The notes under the pieces: generated by a model
Database searches by the model: none
Told to the model about the DNA's origin: nothing
The model's input: the letters and a program-made list of their open reading frames with translations, nothing else
Translations under genes and position numbers: made by a program
Source of the DNA: Tubiluchus corallicola
Lineage: Eukaryota; Priapulida; Priapulimorpha; Priapulimorphida; Tubiluchidae
Assembly: GCA_030141605.1 (NCBI GenBank)
Contig: JAQGDQ010000411.1
Span: 64,001 to 128,000 of the forward strand
Length of the DNA stretch: 64,000 nt
Direction: 5' to 3'
Shown: positions 1-10,152 of the stretch, piece by piece
How positions within the stretch are numbered: position 1 is the first letter of the stretch
Layout of the letters: each line of letters starts with the position of its first letter

Positions 1-402
1 CATTTTTTATTGTTTACAAAAAGAAACAATTATATATAAAGTAAGTGCATAGTAAACTGCAATAGCAGCACACGAAGGCTCAGTAGTACCCAAAAATTAC
101 ATAAATTTTTTAATAATTTGATTTTGATACCCAAAAAAACAAAAACTTTCTGGGGCAAATATTTGTCCAGGCCCTGTCAAGGGTTAGTTGATCCCAGACT
201 TTCTATGTTTTGCACTCATTTTTGTCATACGGTTGGCAAATCTGCTGAGTCTGTGTAATGAATCGCAGCATTAATTCACAACAAATTGTCACGTGAATTG
301 TTTTGAAGAGGTAATAAACCAAAAAAGATTTAAATCCAAAACCAACTGACAATTCAGTAACTAAAAAAGACGCGATCCTAATGCATTAATAAAGAAACAA
401 AT
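1..402. other. Non-coding stretch, nothing recognised
   Basis: AT-rich sequence with no reading frame, splice pair or repeat family that I can recognise before the hAT-like element that starts at 403. Confidence 0.5.
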
Positions 403-902
403 CAGTGGCGGCTTGTGGAACTACAGCACGCCACATTTTCACTCAATATAGTCGATAATATTCAATATAATAAGTCTTTTCCTTTTGTTCATTTTTATAC
501 TTGTATGGAACCAGAGCGCGTGAGGGAGTGTGTTTGGTTGTTATGTCTATGCAGCTATGCCCACATGTCTAAGATAACAAGGTGTACGCTGCACTGCTAG
601 CAGCTGTTGCTAGGTAGAGAAAGTACTGTCGCTCACACAGTTTGTGTGTCACGCGCTTAAAAACCGTGTACCAGCATATTCTTGAACTGCGACAATTTAG
701 GCTATTCGTAAGCAAACAAATTGTTTGGTTTACAATTTTATCAAGTTTATGCATAAATTTTTGTGTTTGCTTGTTTAAAATTAAAATTACAACATTAAAA
801 TCACATAATATGTTTGTTTCATTTTACACAGTATTAAAACTATGGCTAAAAATTTTCTGAAGCAGCACCCCCACCCCCCAATTTTAATTACAAGCCGCCA
901 CT
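403..902 (+). mobile_element. hAT-like non-autonomous element, family hAT-2, copy 1
   Basis: The left end CAGTGGCGGCTTG and the right end CAAGCCGCCACT are inverted repeats, and CAGTGGCG is a usual hAT-type terminus. About 500 bp lies between, with no transposase. A second copy in reverse orientation lies at 13065-13564; matching blocks include the stretch around 600-700 (TACTGTCGCTCACA on this side) and the C-rich run near the right end. No clear 8-bp target duplication survives, so the superfamily assignment rests on the termini. Confidence 0.65.
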
Positions 903-993
903 TAAATTAGTGCTATAAAACCAGAAACAAAACGTTCTGAATATCGGCACAAACACATCACATGCCTAACTTCTTCCAGTTAATCTTTCCTAC

Positions 994-1066
994 CTAGGAT
1001 AAACTTGTTCCTGCGCAGGCTTCCTCTTCTTTGGTGTTCTTTTTCTTCCCATCAGCACACAGTCAA
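994..1066 (-). CDS. Candidate coding exon, basic nuclear-localisation-like peptide
   Basis: On the minus strand a pyrimidine-rich tract ending TTTTGTCTAG is followed by 73 bases and then by CCTAG|GTAGG, a passable donor. An ATG at 1052-1050 opens a frame reading MGRKRTPKKRKPAQEQVYPR up to the donor. The peptide is rich in Lys and Arg with a proline break, like a bipartite nuclear-localisation signal. No neighbouring exon was identified within the window, so this may be an internal or first exon of a gene extending to the left, or chance. The product is unknown. Confidence 0.3.
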
Positions 1067-1659
1067 CTAGACAAAAAATATGATTACATGACTTCATGCA
1101 TATTCTCAAGGTTTCTTAACACTCGCATTTAAAATAATTACCATCTTTAAAGCAACAGGAAATAATATGAAAATTATCGATGATCCAGTGGAATCGAAAC
1201 CTCATGAGTGAAATATTTTTTATTAGCAAAAAATTAAGTTTGTTATACCGGTAGTTTAGCTTACTAACAATAAAATCTATCCGACGTAGCTACTGCTTTT
1301 CAAAAGAACCACGATACTTATTCTAACAACCGCTTCAAAAAATGCCTACTCTGGATTTATGTCTTTCCTAATTCAAAGTCTGCTACGTGGATGATCTATA
1401 AGTCGTAGCCACCGTTTAATGCTTCCTGATATAACTTGTCAGAAGTCATCCAACTGTTACGACTGCTTTACTATCAACATCGAAAGTAAGTTCCTAGAAG
1501 AATATGATTCCATAAGTTTATAATACTGAAACAAAAAGTAAGTAAGCTAATTTTTAAAATTCATGCTTTTTGGCGGTTGCGAAATTGGCAAGCGTAAAAA
1601 CTATCACTGCACACAAAGGGTTTAGTCAGAAGCTGTGATTTCCGCCCTGCTTCACGCCC
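1067..1659. other. Non-coding stretch, nothing recognised
   Basis: AT-rich unique-looking sequence. I see no exon, terminal repeat or tandem array here. Confidence 0.45.
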
Positions 1660-2391
1660 TGTTGGGAGCCGAGTGGACCACTGCGCGAAGTAGATCACTT
1701 GATGCGCTAAAAGTAGTGTCCTACATGGGCAGCCCAAGTAGGACACTAGCGATAAATGTAGGTGTTAGATGTAGGATTGTTTAGCTGTAGACTTAAATAT
1801 TAAGTGAGAATATTCCAGTGTTTATGAACTTTTGTCAAGTTTTGCCTTTTGTCAAGTTTTAGTTTATTGTGTTACTAGTAATAACTTTTTTGAGTTTTTT
1901 GAGTCCCAGCAGCTGATATGCAGCTGATAAATTTTTCTAACATTAATTCCAAATCCTCAGTGTGGATGAAAAATATTGGTTTGTTATAGCAATGTTGCCC
2001 TATGAACAAACTGATATTTTCGAAACAAAACGAAAATTGATTTTGAACTGAAATAGCAATCACTGTGTGTATGTATGAGTGGGCATAAACTGATCGCTTC
2101 AAAGGCAAGGTAGCCATCAAAAAAATTTTTACTGAGCTAATTAAGTCCAACCTCTCGACCTCCTCGCGGTGCTTCTACCAGTTCAGAATAAAATTCTTTT
2201 ATTTTATTAGATGTATAATAAATTATTCAACGTGTACGAACGTTTTTAATTATTATTATTACATAAACAAGCACAACGGACAGTGTCAGTACACTTAACG
2301 ACTCAATTCGCGACCTGTCTCTAGTGTCCTACTTGGGCAGCCCAAGTAGACCGCGGTCTACTTGGCGCAGTGGTCCACTCAGCTCCCAACA
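1660..2391. mobile_element. Element with long inverted termini (TGTTGGGAGC...GCTCCCAACA)
   Basis: The ends TGTTGGGAGC (1660-1669) and GCTCCCAACA (2382-2391) are exact inverted repeats flanked by the direct repeat CGCCC (1655-1659 and 2392-2396). The inverted similarity continues inward for about 80 bases and includes GAGTGGACCACTGCGC. Both arms carry a smaller hairpin around GTCCTAC-tgggcagccca-GTAGGAC (1719-1743) and its counterpart near 2326-2350. The inside has no recognisable protein. TG...CA ends with a 5-bp duplication recall LTR or foldback elements, but long inverted arms argue for a DNA element. The class is undecided. Confidence 0.6.
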
Positions 2392-2629
2392 CGCCCTATT
2401 TACAAGTTTGTGTATCAGGTATTACTTTTGGCGAACGTGTGGCAAACGTTATACAACACAAACCTGAGCTAGAAAACCTACATGAAAATAATATTAGTAA
2501 CTGCAACAACAGTTTCGATACGAACTTTTACTTTTTGACTTTGCTTTTATCTCTTGTTTCTTGAAAAATTTATTATTAATGAAAGGATAACTAATCATTT
2601 AAAAATGAGTTGCTTTCAAAACTATAATT

Positions 2630-3165
2630 TGGCTTTAGAAAGAGTCATCAAACAGCTATTCCTGTTACTGCTTAACTGTCTGATAAAACAAAACACCATG
2701 CAGAAAGGCACTTACACGTTTTATTAATTCCGAAACTGCCTTCGGCAAGGTTACTCATAATTACAAAACTTGAACAATGTGGCAGAGAAAACAACATTAT
2801 ACAAATACTACAAGACATAAAAAATAAAGACCTTGAATTAGAAAGGAGTTTTTCCCAAGTTTTTTCCTCACACAGACAGGAGAATGACAATGCAGCACAC
2901 TTAGCTATGCCACTGTGCAGCTGTGATTGCTGTAAGGTTAGTAAAGGACATTCAGGAAGAGCTCAGAAGTCTAAGGAAGAATGGCATTATGTCAACAGTG
3001 AGGGCAATCCTACCGATGATGTATTATGAGGTCTTGCTGCTGAAAAGCTTGTTGGCAAATGAAAGATGGTTAAATAGACCAACATATTTCTGGCTGTCCT
3101 ATGCCAAGCCAGAGGAAACAGATGCCAATAAAAGCTTGAAAAGAAGAAGGAAAGAAGAGTGAAAG
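2630..3165 (+). pseudogene. Relic of a BEL/Pao-type LTR retrotransposon pol gene
   Basis: Frames shift within this stretch. Around 2915-2975 one frame reads AVRLVKDIQEELRS. The next frame reads EWHYVNSEGNPTDDV at about 2979-3023. The first frame then resumes with ANERWLNRPTYFWLSY up to the stop at 3160-3162. The order W-x-(H/Y)-V-x-S-x-x-NPxDD, then RWLxxPxxFW, is typical of the link between RNase H and integrase in BEL/Pao and related pol polyproteins. Further upstream (2690-2900) open but stop-broken sequence is probably part of the same relic. No LTRs were found. It is clearly decayed. Confidence 0.6.
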
Positions 3166-3628
3166 GGAATACTCACTCCTTTAGTACAGCATTTTATATA
3201 ACATAATAATTATTTTAATAAATTAAAATTTAATATTACATGTTAGATAACACGCCTTGCACCTACTACAGGTTTTTATCTTCCATGAAAGCATCTCTAC
3301 AAAAAAACTTTGTTTTTTCTTTGCGAAAACATCTTGAAAGCAATTGGATGTTTAGAAGTGGAATTTCATATACTTCTCAGTCTTATATAACGAGATAGAT
3401 TTTGTTGCTGTGGTCTTGCGATGGTTGCTAAAACTAACACGTGAGCATTAATTAGACTGAGCAGCCTGGCTGGTGGACGAATTTTCCTAATTGTTTTAAT
3501 AAAACTTACTTAATTTTAACTGCCAGTTCTCTTTATAGTAAATCACCTTATTTTGACCATAAATAGTAAGAAAGAGAGGGAAAAGGACTGAAACGAAGAA
3601 AGTAGCAAAATTCTGTATCAGTCTCTGT
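3166..3628. other. Non-coding stretch, nothing recognised
   Basis: AT-rich spacer between the pol relic and the hAT-like element. No gene or repeat signature was found. Confidence 0.4.
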
Positions 3629-4008
3629 TAGGGGTGAGCATCAAATTTAAACGTACAAATTTGATTCGAACGAGTTATTTTAGTTCGAATTCGATTCGAA
3701 TCCAAAACTATAGATTCGAATAATTCAGCACTTCAATCACATATGTTCTTTATCACTAAAACGATTGAAACATCATGCAATTAGCATGATTTAGCTATGA
3801 TTTCTGTGCACAACTTTAAACAAATTACTAGTCGTTTTATTGCAGAACAAAATCTAGTGACAAGCATGATCTTTGTAAGACTAATTTTTACTGCTGGTTC
3901 GAAAACTAGTTCGAATTCGAAACACTGAAGTTCGGTTCGATTCGAATTCGAAAGTCACAAATTCGGTTCGATTCGAGTTCGCTTTCTGGTTGAGAATGCT
4001 CACCCCTA
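3629..4008 (+). mobile_element. hAT-like non-autonomous element, family hAT-1, copy 1
   Basis: Termini are TAGGGGTGAGCAT (from 3629) and ATGCTCACCCCTA (ending 4008). The interior is crowded with TTCGAA / ATTCGATTCGAAT palindromes at both ends and closely matches 10153-10564. Starting TAGGGG is a usual hAT pattern. The flanking 8-mers GTCTCTGT and CTGATCAC do not match, so the target duplication of this copy has decayed or the flanks have been rearranged. It ends about 100 bases before the putative first exon boundary of the first zinc-finger gene. Confidence 0.75.
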
Positions 4009-4120
4009 CTGATCACGCGTGACATCAGAGTGTCTTCGTCGATTTAGTTATCGCGACCAAAGCGATTATATACTTGAAGAGTTCCCATGTTGTTCGTTGC
4101 TAATTTTGTAAAACGTAAGT
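4009..4120 (+). promoter_or_regulatory. Putative promoter and untranslated first exon of zinc-finger gene 1
   Basis: Sequence ending TTGTAAAAC|GTAAGT puts a strong splice donor at 4115. The second zinc-finger gene has a similar block ending GTAAAAT|GTAAGT at 10810, preceded in both cases by TTGTTCGTT. The shared donor context and position (about 0.9 and 0.5 kb before the coding exon) suggest an untranslated exon 1. The start of transcription is not visible. Confidence 0.4.
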
Positions 4121-4254
4121 GTGTGTTGGTGATATTAGAATTAGAAAGCAACAAGCAATTTATGCTTTTCTTCAACACAGTAATGTATTAACTAGCAAGA
4201 AATTAAGTCTTAACATTAGACTTTGATCATTTAATGCTTGGGTTACCAGCATAT

Positions 4255-4625
4255 TTATGTACAACAGTGAAACATGAGGTCAAATCAAGAAAAGCAGATT
4301 GACACATTTTAAAAAAGTATTCTAAGGAAAGTTTTTAAGATAAGGTGGCCATACATGATCAAAAATGAACATCTGTAGACCAAAGCGAAGGAAATTCCTT
4401 GCAATTTAATGAAGGTTAAGATGGCTAGGACATCTAAGTGAAACAACAGTAAGAATCGCCTTAAAACCTTTGTAAAAACCGCCTGGCAAACCAAAAACAA
4501 TTTGGTTAGCTAAGATAAATAAAGATGTTCAACAACTTCAACCAAGTCTATCTTTAGGAGTAGAAGAACTTGCGCTGTTAGATGCTGATAATAGCGGGTG
4601 AAATGCCGTAATAAATGTTAATACA
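4255..4625 (+). pseudogene. RTE-like LINE relic, C-terminal end of ORF2
   Basis: Frames with several stops and shifts read MYNSET, then KKSRLTHFKKVF, then RLRWLGHLSETTVRIALKPL near 4410-4470, then GKPKTIWLAKINKDVQQL. The order (L)YxSETW, RLRWLGHV, GKPxKTW is the usual tail of RTE/BovB-type and related non-LTR reverse transcriptases. It lies in the putative intron 1 of zinc-finger gene 1, in the same direction. It is inactive. Confidence 0.7.
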
Positions 4626-5063
4626 GTGTCTATAATAGGTTGAATGAGACAGTGAAAAAGAAGCGTGATTATTTTATGTTAAGTAGAAGATACAGATTTT
4701 GTATGAGTGTAAAAGCAATTCTAATATTATGCTCAAGAAAAGGAGAGTTGAACGAGAATGTTCAATATTACTGTAAGATTATGTAAAAGGGAATACGAAT
4801 TGGTATTAAACTCTTTACTCAGTACTGTATGTGAGATGTTAATGCTTGCTTGATATCCCCTGACCCTGTGCCTCGTCATATATCTTCTATTTCACATTGT
4901 ACCCCCTTGCTTTGTGGGCACAGCAGGACTAATTTATCTAGGTAAAGTACATTCTTGCATTTTCATTTCAGCTAAGATGCCTACTAATCGTTTTATTCAT
5001 TTTCACAGATTGAGAGGCATCATACTAGTTAGCAGACTTGGCAAACTGACAGTGACATTATCA

Positions 5064-6398
5064 ATGGAAGAACTCGATGCATTTGAAGTAGTTGGCACAG
5101 AATTTTATTACAAGTGTACAGCTTGTTCTGAATGCTTCATCACTGAAGACATCTTTTTTGCACATACTAGAACATGGCATTGTAGACTCTTAGTTTGCAA
5201 AGGTCAAAATCCGAATTATGCAGCTATCAGTAACGACAAATATGAGGATCTTTTTCAACTTGCTAATCATTGTAGTGTAAAAGTCGAACCAGATGAAGAC
5301 AATGATCGTGTGATGACCAGTCAGGTCGGCGAGGGAGACAAAAACTTCGGACTCGAAGAATCAGATTTCCAAAGTTTTTCCAACGGTACTTCAAGAAGTT
5401 CCCAGGAGTTAGTGTACTTTTCAACGTGTTCTGATGTTGTTAGTAGCAAAAAAAGTGGAAATGACGTAGATAAACAAGTTAGCTATTATGAAATTAATGT
5501 CGATACTTATGAAGATTTGCCACCATCTACTGCAAATGGTAATTATTTAGCAACACATGACAAAACTTCTGAGAGTAGCGTTGACTTTGTTAAGTGCAGT
5601 GGACAAACTGATGAGTCACTTGATTGCGCTATTGTAGTTGATTCAGAGAAAGAATCTCTCTATCGTGGACCAACAAACCCGAGGGCAGAAGAAGACAGAG
5701 AATTTTCAAATACATTCTTTTCAAGTGCTGATTTTAGCAATGCTTCACAATTTCGTCTACACAGATGCCATTTGTGTTCAAAAACTTTTAACAACAATGC
5801 AAATTTAAAAGTTCATTTACGCATTCATTCAGGAGCCAGACCGTATAACTGTGACGTGTGCGGTAAATGCTTTCGGCATTCAAATGCATTGAAGAGGCAT
5901 TCGTATATTCATATTAATCAGATAGCCAGTAAAATTACGGCTCATGGTCAGCGGAGGCGACTAAGGCATGATAACGCATATGCCACTGTTTATAAAAGAC
6001 CTAATCTTGAAAGCTTCCATTCAATCATGCCACAGTCTGACGTTACAAAGAAGATACATTCAGATCCAAATAAGGACGTGACTGCTGCTCATAAGTTTAG
6101 GACTAGCATTGTTGATTGGTCTACAAAGCAAAAGTCGCTACTAGATCAAGGTAGTTGCCGCGAAGATATTTCAAAAACGAACGAAACTTCATCCAGTGGA
6201 ACTTGTGTGACTGGCACTAAGAAGCATTTACAACTTTTTAAATGCTTCATTTGTAATAAAACTTTCAGAAACTTAGCAAATCTTAACATACATCAACGGA
6301 TTCACACTGGTGCCAAACCATATAGCTGTCGTACATGTGGAAAATATTTTCGGCATTCCAATGCTTTGAGAAGACATGAGAAGCTGCACATTAGATAG
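5064..6398 (+). CDS. C2H2 zinc-finger protein 1, probable transcription factor
   Basis: An open frame of 444 codons from the ATG at 5064. The frame is also open upstream to 4914, but that part contains two good splice acceptors (TTTCATTTCAG near 4971 and TTCATTTTCACAG near 5009), so I take 5064 as the start; ATG at 4978 is the alternative. Residues 18-39 form an unusual N-terminal C2H2 finger, CTACSECF...FFAHTRTWH (C-x2-C-x12-H-x4-H). A long acidic, serine-rich middle follows without known domains. Residues 235-284 and 394-443 are two-finger modules with linkers HSGARPY and HTGAKPY and helices NANLKVH / SNALKRH and LANLNIH / SNALRRH. The modules resemble each other and probably arose by internal duplication. 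Its role is inferred as sequence-specific DNA binding in the nucleus. It is a paralog of the gene at 11303. No clear AATAAA follows closely. Confidence 0.87.
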   Translation: MEELDAFEVVGTEFYYKCTACSECFITEDIFFAHTRTWHCRLLVCKGQNPNYAAISNDKYEDLFQLANHCSVKVEPDEDNDRVMTSQVGEGDKNFGLEESDFQSFSNGTSRSSQELVYFSTCSDVVSSKKSGNDVDKQVSYYEINVDTYEDLPPSTANGNYLATHDKTSESSVDFVKCSGQTDESLDCAIVVDSEKESLYRGPTNPRAEEDREFSNTFFSSADFSNASQFRLHRCHLCSKTFNNNANLKVHLRIHSGARPYNCDVCGKCFRHSNALKRHSYIHINQIASKITAHGQRRRLRHDNAYATVYKRPNLESFHSIMPQSDVTKKIHSDPNKDVTAAHKFRTSIVDWSTKQKSLLDQGSCREDISKTNETSSSGTCVTGTKKHLQLFKCFICNKTFRNLANLNIHQRIHTGAKPYSCRTCGKYFRHSNALRRHEKLHIR

Positions 6399-6486
6399 TG
6401 GTGTTGGGGTCTGTAATTTTACGACATGATCATGTACATCGTGCTTTGCTTTTTATTTCTTTCATTGGTTTCACCGTTTTTACCTA

Positions 6487-6735
6487 TAGTAAGTCCTCAC
6501 TTAACGATGCTAATGCGTTAAGGCAAAATGCGACGTTAAGCGAAAGCTTTCATAGACATGAATGTAAAAGAATTGAGATACGTGGCAAAAATCAAAGCTG
6601 CTTAAATCATGTAAGTTAAACATTTTATGAGTTTCTTTATGGGTCGTACTAATTAATTTTTCTGCTTGCTGAAAAGGTATAAAATGTTCAGCGTCGTTAA
6701 AAGGAAACGGCGAGTCATTAAGCGAGGACCTACTG
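6487..6735 (+). mobile_element. Tigger/pogo-like MITE
   Basis: The left end TAGTAAGTCCTCACTTAACG and the right end, reverse complement CAGTAGGTCCTCGCTTAA, are about 20-bp inverted repeats. TA dinucleotides flank both sides (6485-6486 and 6736-6737). The layout with CGTTAAG blocks just inside the ends recalls Tigger-type elements of the Tc1/mariner superfamily. It is 249 bp and has no transposase. It sits about 90 bases after the stop codon of zinc-finger gene 1 and could form part of its 3' untranslated region. Confidence 0.7.
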
Positions 6736-6745
6736 TATGTACAAA

Positions 6746-7588
6746 CAGTCGAACCTCATTATACCCCCCCTTACAATACCAGCCTCACCATAATGCCAAC
6801 TTTTGGCCTGTCCCAATTTCCATAATGTATGAAGTGTAGGGAATACCGCCAACCTCGCTTACCACCATCCGCCACTATCTGCCATGCCAAAAATCTATTT
6901 TACATGACAAATTTGCCCCATTATAACGCCAGGCAAGATAAAGTACAATGAATTGCTGCTGAGAAACAGCCATTGTGATGTAAAAGCAATGATCTCTGAA
7001 CAGAAAAACAATTATGATGTTGAAACTAAGATTTATATTTCGCAGCAAATGACTGTATGAAAGTGAATGTTGAGGTTTTGAACAAGGAACATGCATTTCA
7101 ATAGTACAAGTTTCGCATAGCTATAGTAGTTCAGTACTGAAATGGTATTAATGTTGTTCTACTCGAGGTCAAGTTATGTGCAGCAGCTATTTATAGTCTT
7201 AATTATTTGGCAATGTTGGGAGCATGGGTGGGCTGCATGGCTTCATGTTTCTTTTATCAGCATTCAGGAGTAGGCCAATTAACCAACCAATATTTCACAA
7301 GTTTGCTTCTATACATTATGTTATCTAAAAGTTTTGCTACGTATCGCTGTAGAACTACACCTGCATTAATTTTGTTCATGTAGCACAAATGTACAGTTTA
7401 ACACGCATATTGTTGTAGGTATAATATTATTATACTATTTATTACATATTAAAATTAACTCAGAAAGAAATCAGAGGCTACACAGCAGAATGGCTTTGAT
7501 ATTTAATGAACCTCGCCTTAACACCAACCCCTCTATAGCACCATATTTAGTGGTGTCCCAGAAGTGGCGTTATAACGAGATTTGATTG
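6746..7588 (+). mobile_element. Second Tigger/pogo-like non-autonomous element
   Basis: Left end CAGTCGAACCTCATTATA and right end (reverse complement) CAATCAAATCTCGTTATAACG are similar inverted repeats, followed by TA at 7589. Subterminal blocks match too: TAATGCCAACTTTTGG near 6793 against the CACCATATTTAGTGGTGTCCC region near 7540. No transposase frame was seen within its 843 bp. It begins 10 bases after the previous element ends. Confidence 0.6.
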
Positions 7589-7711
7589 TATATTACCTTA
7601 TTTAGTCTTCTGTAACGTCAGTTCAATTGCATTGCATACTGCGTTATGTACTTCGCACATTTTTTTATCAGTAACAGCTATGAAAATATTGCAACTGTTT
7701 TCAGTCTTGAT

Positions 7712-8464
7712 TAGAGGTGATCATTCTCCGTCAGGGGTGATGACCATTCTCCATCAAGGGTGATTAGGGGTGACCATTCTCCATCAGGGGTGGTTAGTGG
7801 TGACCATTCTCCATCACGGGTGATTAGGGGTGACCATTCTCCATCTGGAGTGATTAGGGGCAACCATTCTCCATCAGGGGTGATTAGGGGTGACCATTCT
7901 CCATCTGGAGTGATTAGGGGCAACCATTCTCCATCAGGGGTGATTAGGGGTGACCATTCTCCATCTGGAGTGATTAGGGGCAACCATTCTCCATCAGGGG
8001 TGATTAGTGGTGACCATTCTCCATCAGGGGTGTTTAGTGTGACCGTTCTCCATCAGGGGTGATTAGGGGTGACCATTCTCCATCAGGGGTGATTAGGGGT
8101 GACCATTCTCCATCAGGGGTGATTAGGGGCGACCATTCTCCATCAGGGCTGATTAGGGGTGACCATTCTCCATCAGGGGTGATTAGGGGTGACCATTCTC
8201 CATCAGGGGTGATTAGGGGCGACCATTCTCTATCAGGGGTGATTAGGGGTGCCCATTCTCTATCAGGGGTGATTAGGGGTGACCATTCTCCATCTGGGGT
8301 GATTAGGGGCGACCATTCTCCATCAGGGATGATTAGTGGTGACCATTCTCCATCAGGGGTGTTTAGCATGACCGTTCTCCATCAGGGATGATTAGGGGCG
8401 ATCTTAAAAACTCATTCAATTAGAATTTGTATGTTCGAACTCAAACGTGCGATACTCACCTCTA
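7712..8464 (+). mobile_element. hAT-1 family element carrying an expanded minisatellite, copy 3
   Basis: Termini TAGAGGTG (7712-7719) and CACCTCTA (8457-8464) are exact inverted repeats and match the hAT-1 terminus. The identical 8-mer GTCTTGAT lies immediately outside both ends (7704-7711 and 8465-8472), a clean hAT-type target duplication. The right 60 bases (TTCGAACTCAAACG) resemble the hAT-1 interior. Almost everything else is the 30-bp tandem array. Confidence 0.8.
7720..8398 (+). repeat. 30-bp minisatellite, about 22 copies
   Basis: The unit is close to GGTGACCATTCTCCATCAGG plus GGTGATTAGG, repeated without spacers. Units alternate in places between ATCAGGGGTG and ATCTGGAGTG, giving a local 60-bp higher-order pattern at 7800-8000. 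The period is a multiple of three and lacks stops in one frame on each strand, so long frames across it are artefacts. Confidence 0.95.
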
Positions 8465-8472
8465 GTCTTGAT

Positions 8473-9044
8473 CATTATATCTTGCTGTTTTGCTAATTCA
8501 CAGACAAATCTCAAGCTATTTAATTATTCCTCATTGAATTCTGATCAGCAGAGTGCATTTCATGTGCAAACGTTACAAACGTTACGTAAACTGTTAAACT
8601 GTTCTTTATAGAGCTTAATTCTTGTATTATTCATTTCATTAATTAACAAGCATTAATTAAATCAGTTAACCATTTTGTATTTCAAATTCCTTTCTTACAT
8701 TAGTGTACCACTACTGACAGTTTAACAGTAGGACAAGTACCTGATAATTAATGCATTATATTGAGTGACAGCTTGACTTTCCGACACAATCTAATTTATC
8801 AGTAAGCTCAGTTAACTTTGAAAAGTCATCCTGCCTCTTCCAGGCATGTGAAGTCTAGTTAAGTAACGCTTGCGAAAAACGTGAAAAACGTTGGATGATG
8901 CCCGTATTTATCTAAATTAAAATAAATCATTTTCAGCCGATATTTGTCAACATCTGTAGCTAATAATGTATGATGTCTCCTTTTAATGCAATAGAAAATA
9001 TGAAACGAGGTTTGTAATTGGTTGTAAATGGACTGCAGTAAACA
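8473..9044. other. Non-coding stretch, nothing recognised
   Basis: AT-rich sequence with short local repeats (AAACGTTACAAACGTTACG at 8568) but no gene or element boundary. Confidence 0.4.
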
Positions 9045-9210
9045 CAATATAACTCAAACTGGTATAACTCGAATTCTTTCATATCTCAAACAGATATTGT
9101 GTAAAGGATTTTCCCTTTAAGAATTATCGGGTTACTTGAACCAAATTCCCGACACAATTCTTAAGATGCTGATTGAAATTACTTCGTCTATCTCGAACAA
9201 CCTTCCAAGC
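9045..9210 (+). mobile_element. Possible Tigger-like terminal remnant
   Basis: The text ATAACTCAAACTGGTATAACTCGAAT followed by blocks such as CTTTAAGAATTATCGGGTTACTTGAACC has the ATAACTCGAA style of the ends of pogo/Tigger elements. Only one end is visible and no partner terminus was found. Confidence 0.25.
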
Positions 9211-10152
9211 GAGAAGTCCTATGTGAAAGTGTGCACCATATTACAATTTTAACTGCTAGGTTTAATGTAGAATACAATATTATTATTACCGCATTCTATT
9301 ACCTATGTTTATCAGACTACAACAGAGGTGGACCAGTCATTTTATTTTCGACAATGCATAAAAATTGTTTAATATTTGATTAAAGGCTCAGTTTGTCATT
9401 TTCACAGGATGTAGTGTTACTAGTGTATTGTCTGATGTTGATCATTAACTCAATCTTTTTTCTATCTAGATCTAAAATGACTGCTGTTTGGGGGTCAAAG
9501 CATGGAGTTAATCTATAAAACATATGTGCCCATTTAACTGTTTCAGGAGGATTAAACATAAGTTCACTCTATTATAAAACACAATAGTATTGCTCACTGC
9601 GAGAGCATTGCTGCCTTATCACTTTTTCCAGTTTCTTCTCTCAGCTTATAATCAAATCAACTTTTATTGTTGCTAGACGTACAGATACTAGTTACTTGAC
9701 CAGACAGTACAGTCTAGTGTTTAATGGACAACACGTCTGCTTTCTGTTTGAGTGGTCGCGAGTTCAGTACAGTGGCCGGGTAATACCAAAGACTTTAAAA
9801 GTGGTGCCTACTGTTGCGTGGCACGTGGTATTTAGGGTAATACCAAAACCATTATTAAATTATCACAGCGTAACAAATAAATATCCTAGAAACGCCAACT
9901 GTGTCTATCAATAAAAATTATAATAATTAAACAATAAAAACAGTAATTAGTTACTTCTACTTATACTAATAATCTTCATTTTAAATTGGTTTCTTAGACT
10001 AAGAATTAGTATAAGCTCAAAGAACATTTTCCCAACTGCAAATAACATTTTTGCAAATATATAACATGATAACAGAGATGCTTATAATTATGGACGTGAG
10101 CAAAAAATTCCTTAGAATCCCTAGGAAAACTAAGCATGAAGCTACTAACGAA
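9211..10152. other. Non-coding stretch, nothing recognised
   Basis: AT-rich. A short motif GGGTAATACCAAA recurs 58 bases apart near 9778 and 9836. No coding or element signal was found. Confidence 0.4.

Noticed and set aside
4914-5063. N-terminal extension of zinc-finger protein 1 to 4914
   Set aside because: The stretch contains two splice-acceptor-like tracts and no similarity to the paralog, whose conserved part begins shortly after ATG 11303.
7711-8391. Proteins of 90-111 residues on both strands made of SPLITPDGEW or GDHSPSGVIR repeats
   Set aside because: Artefacts of a stop-free 30-bp array that is open on both strands.
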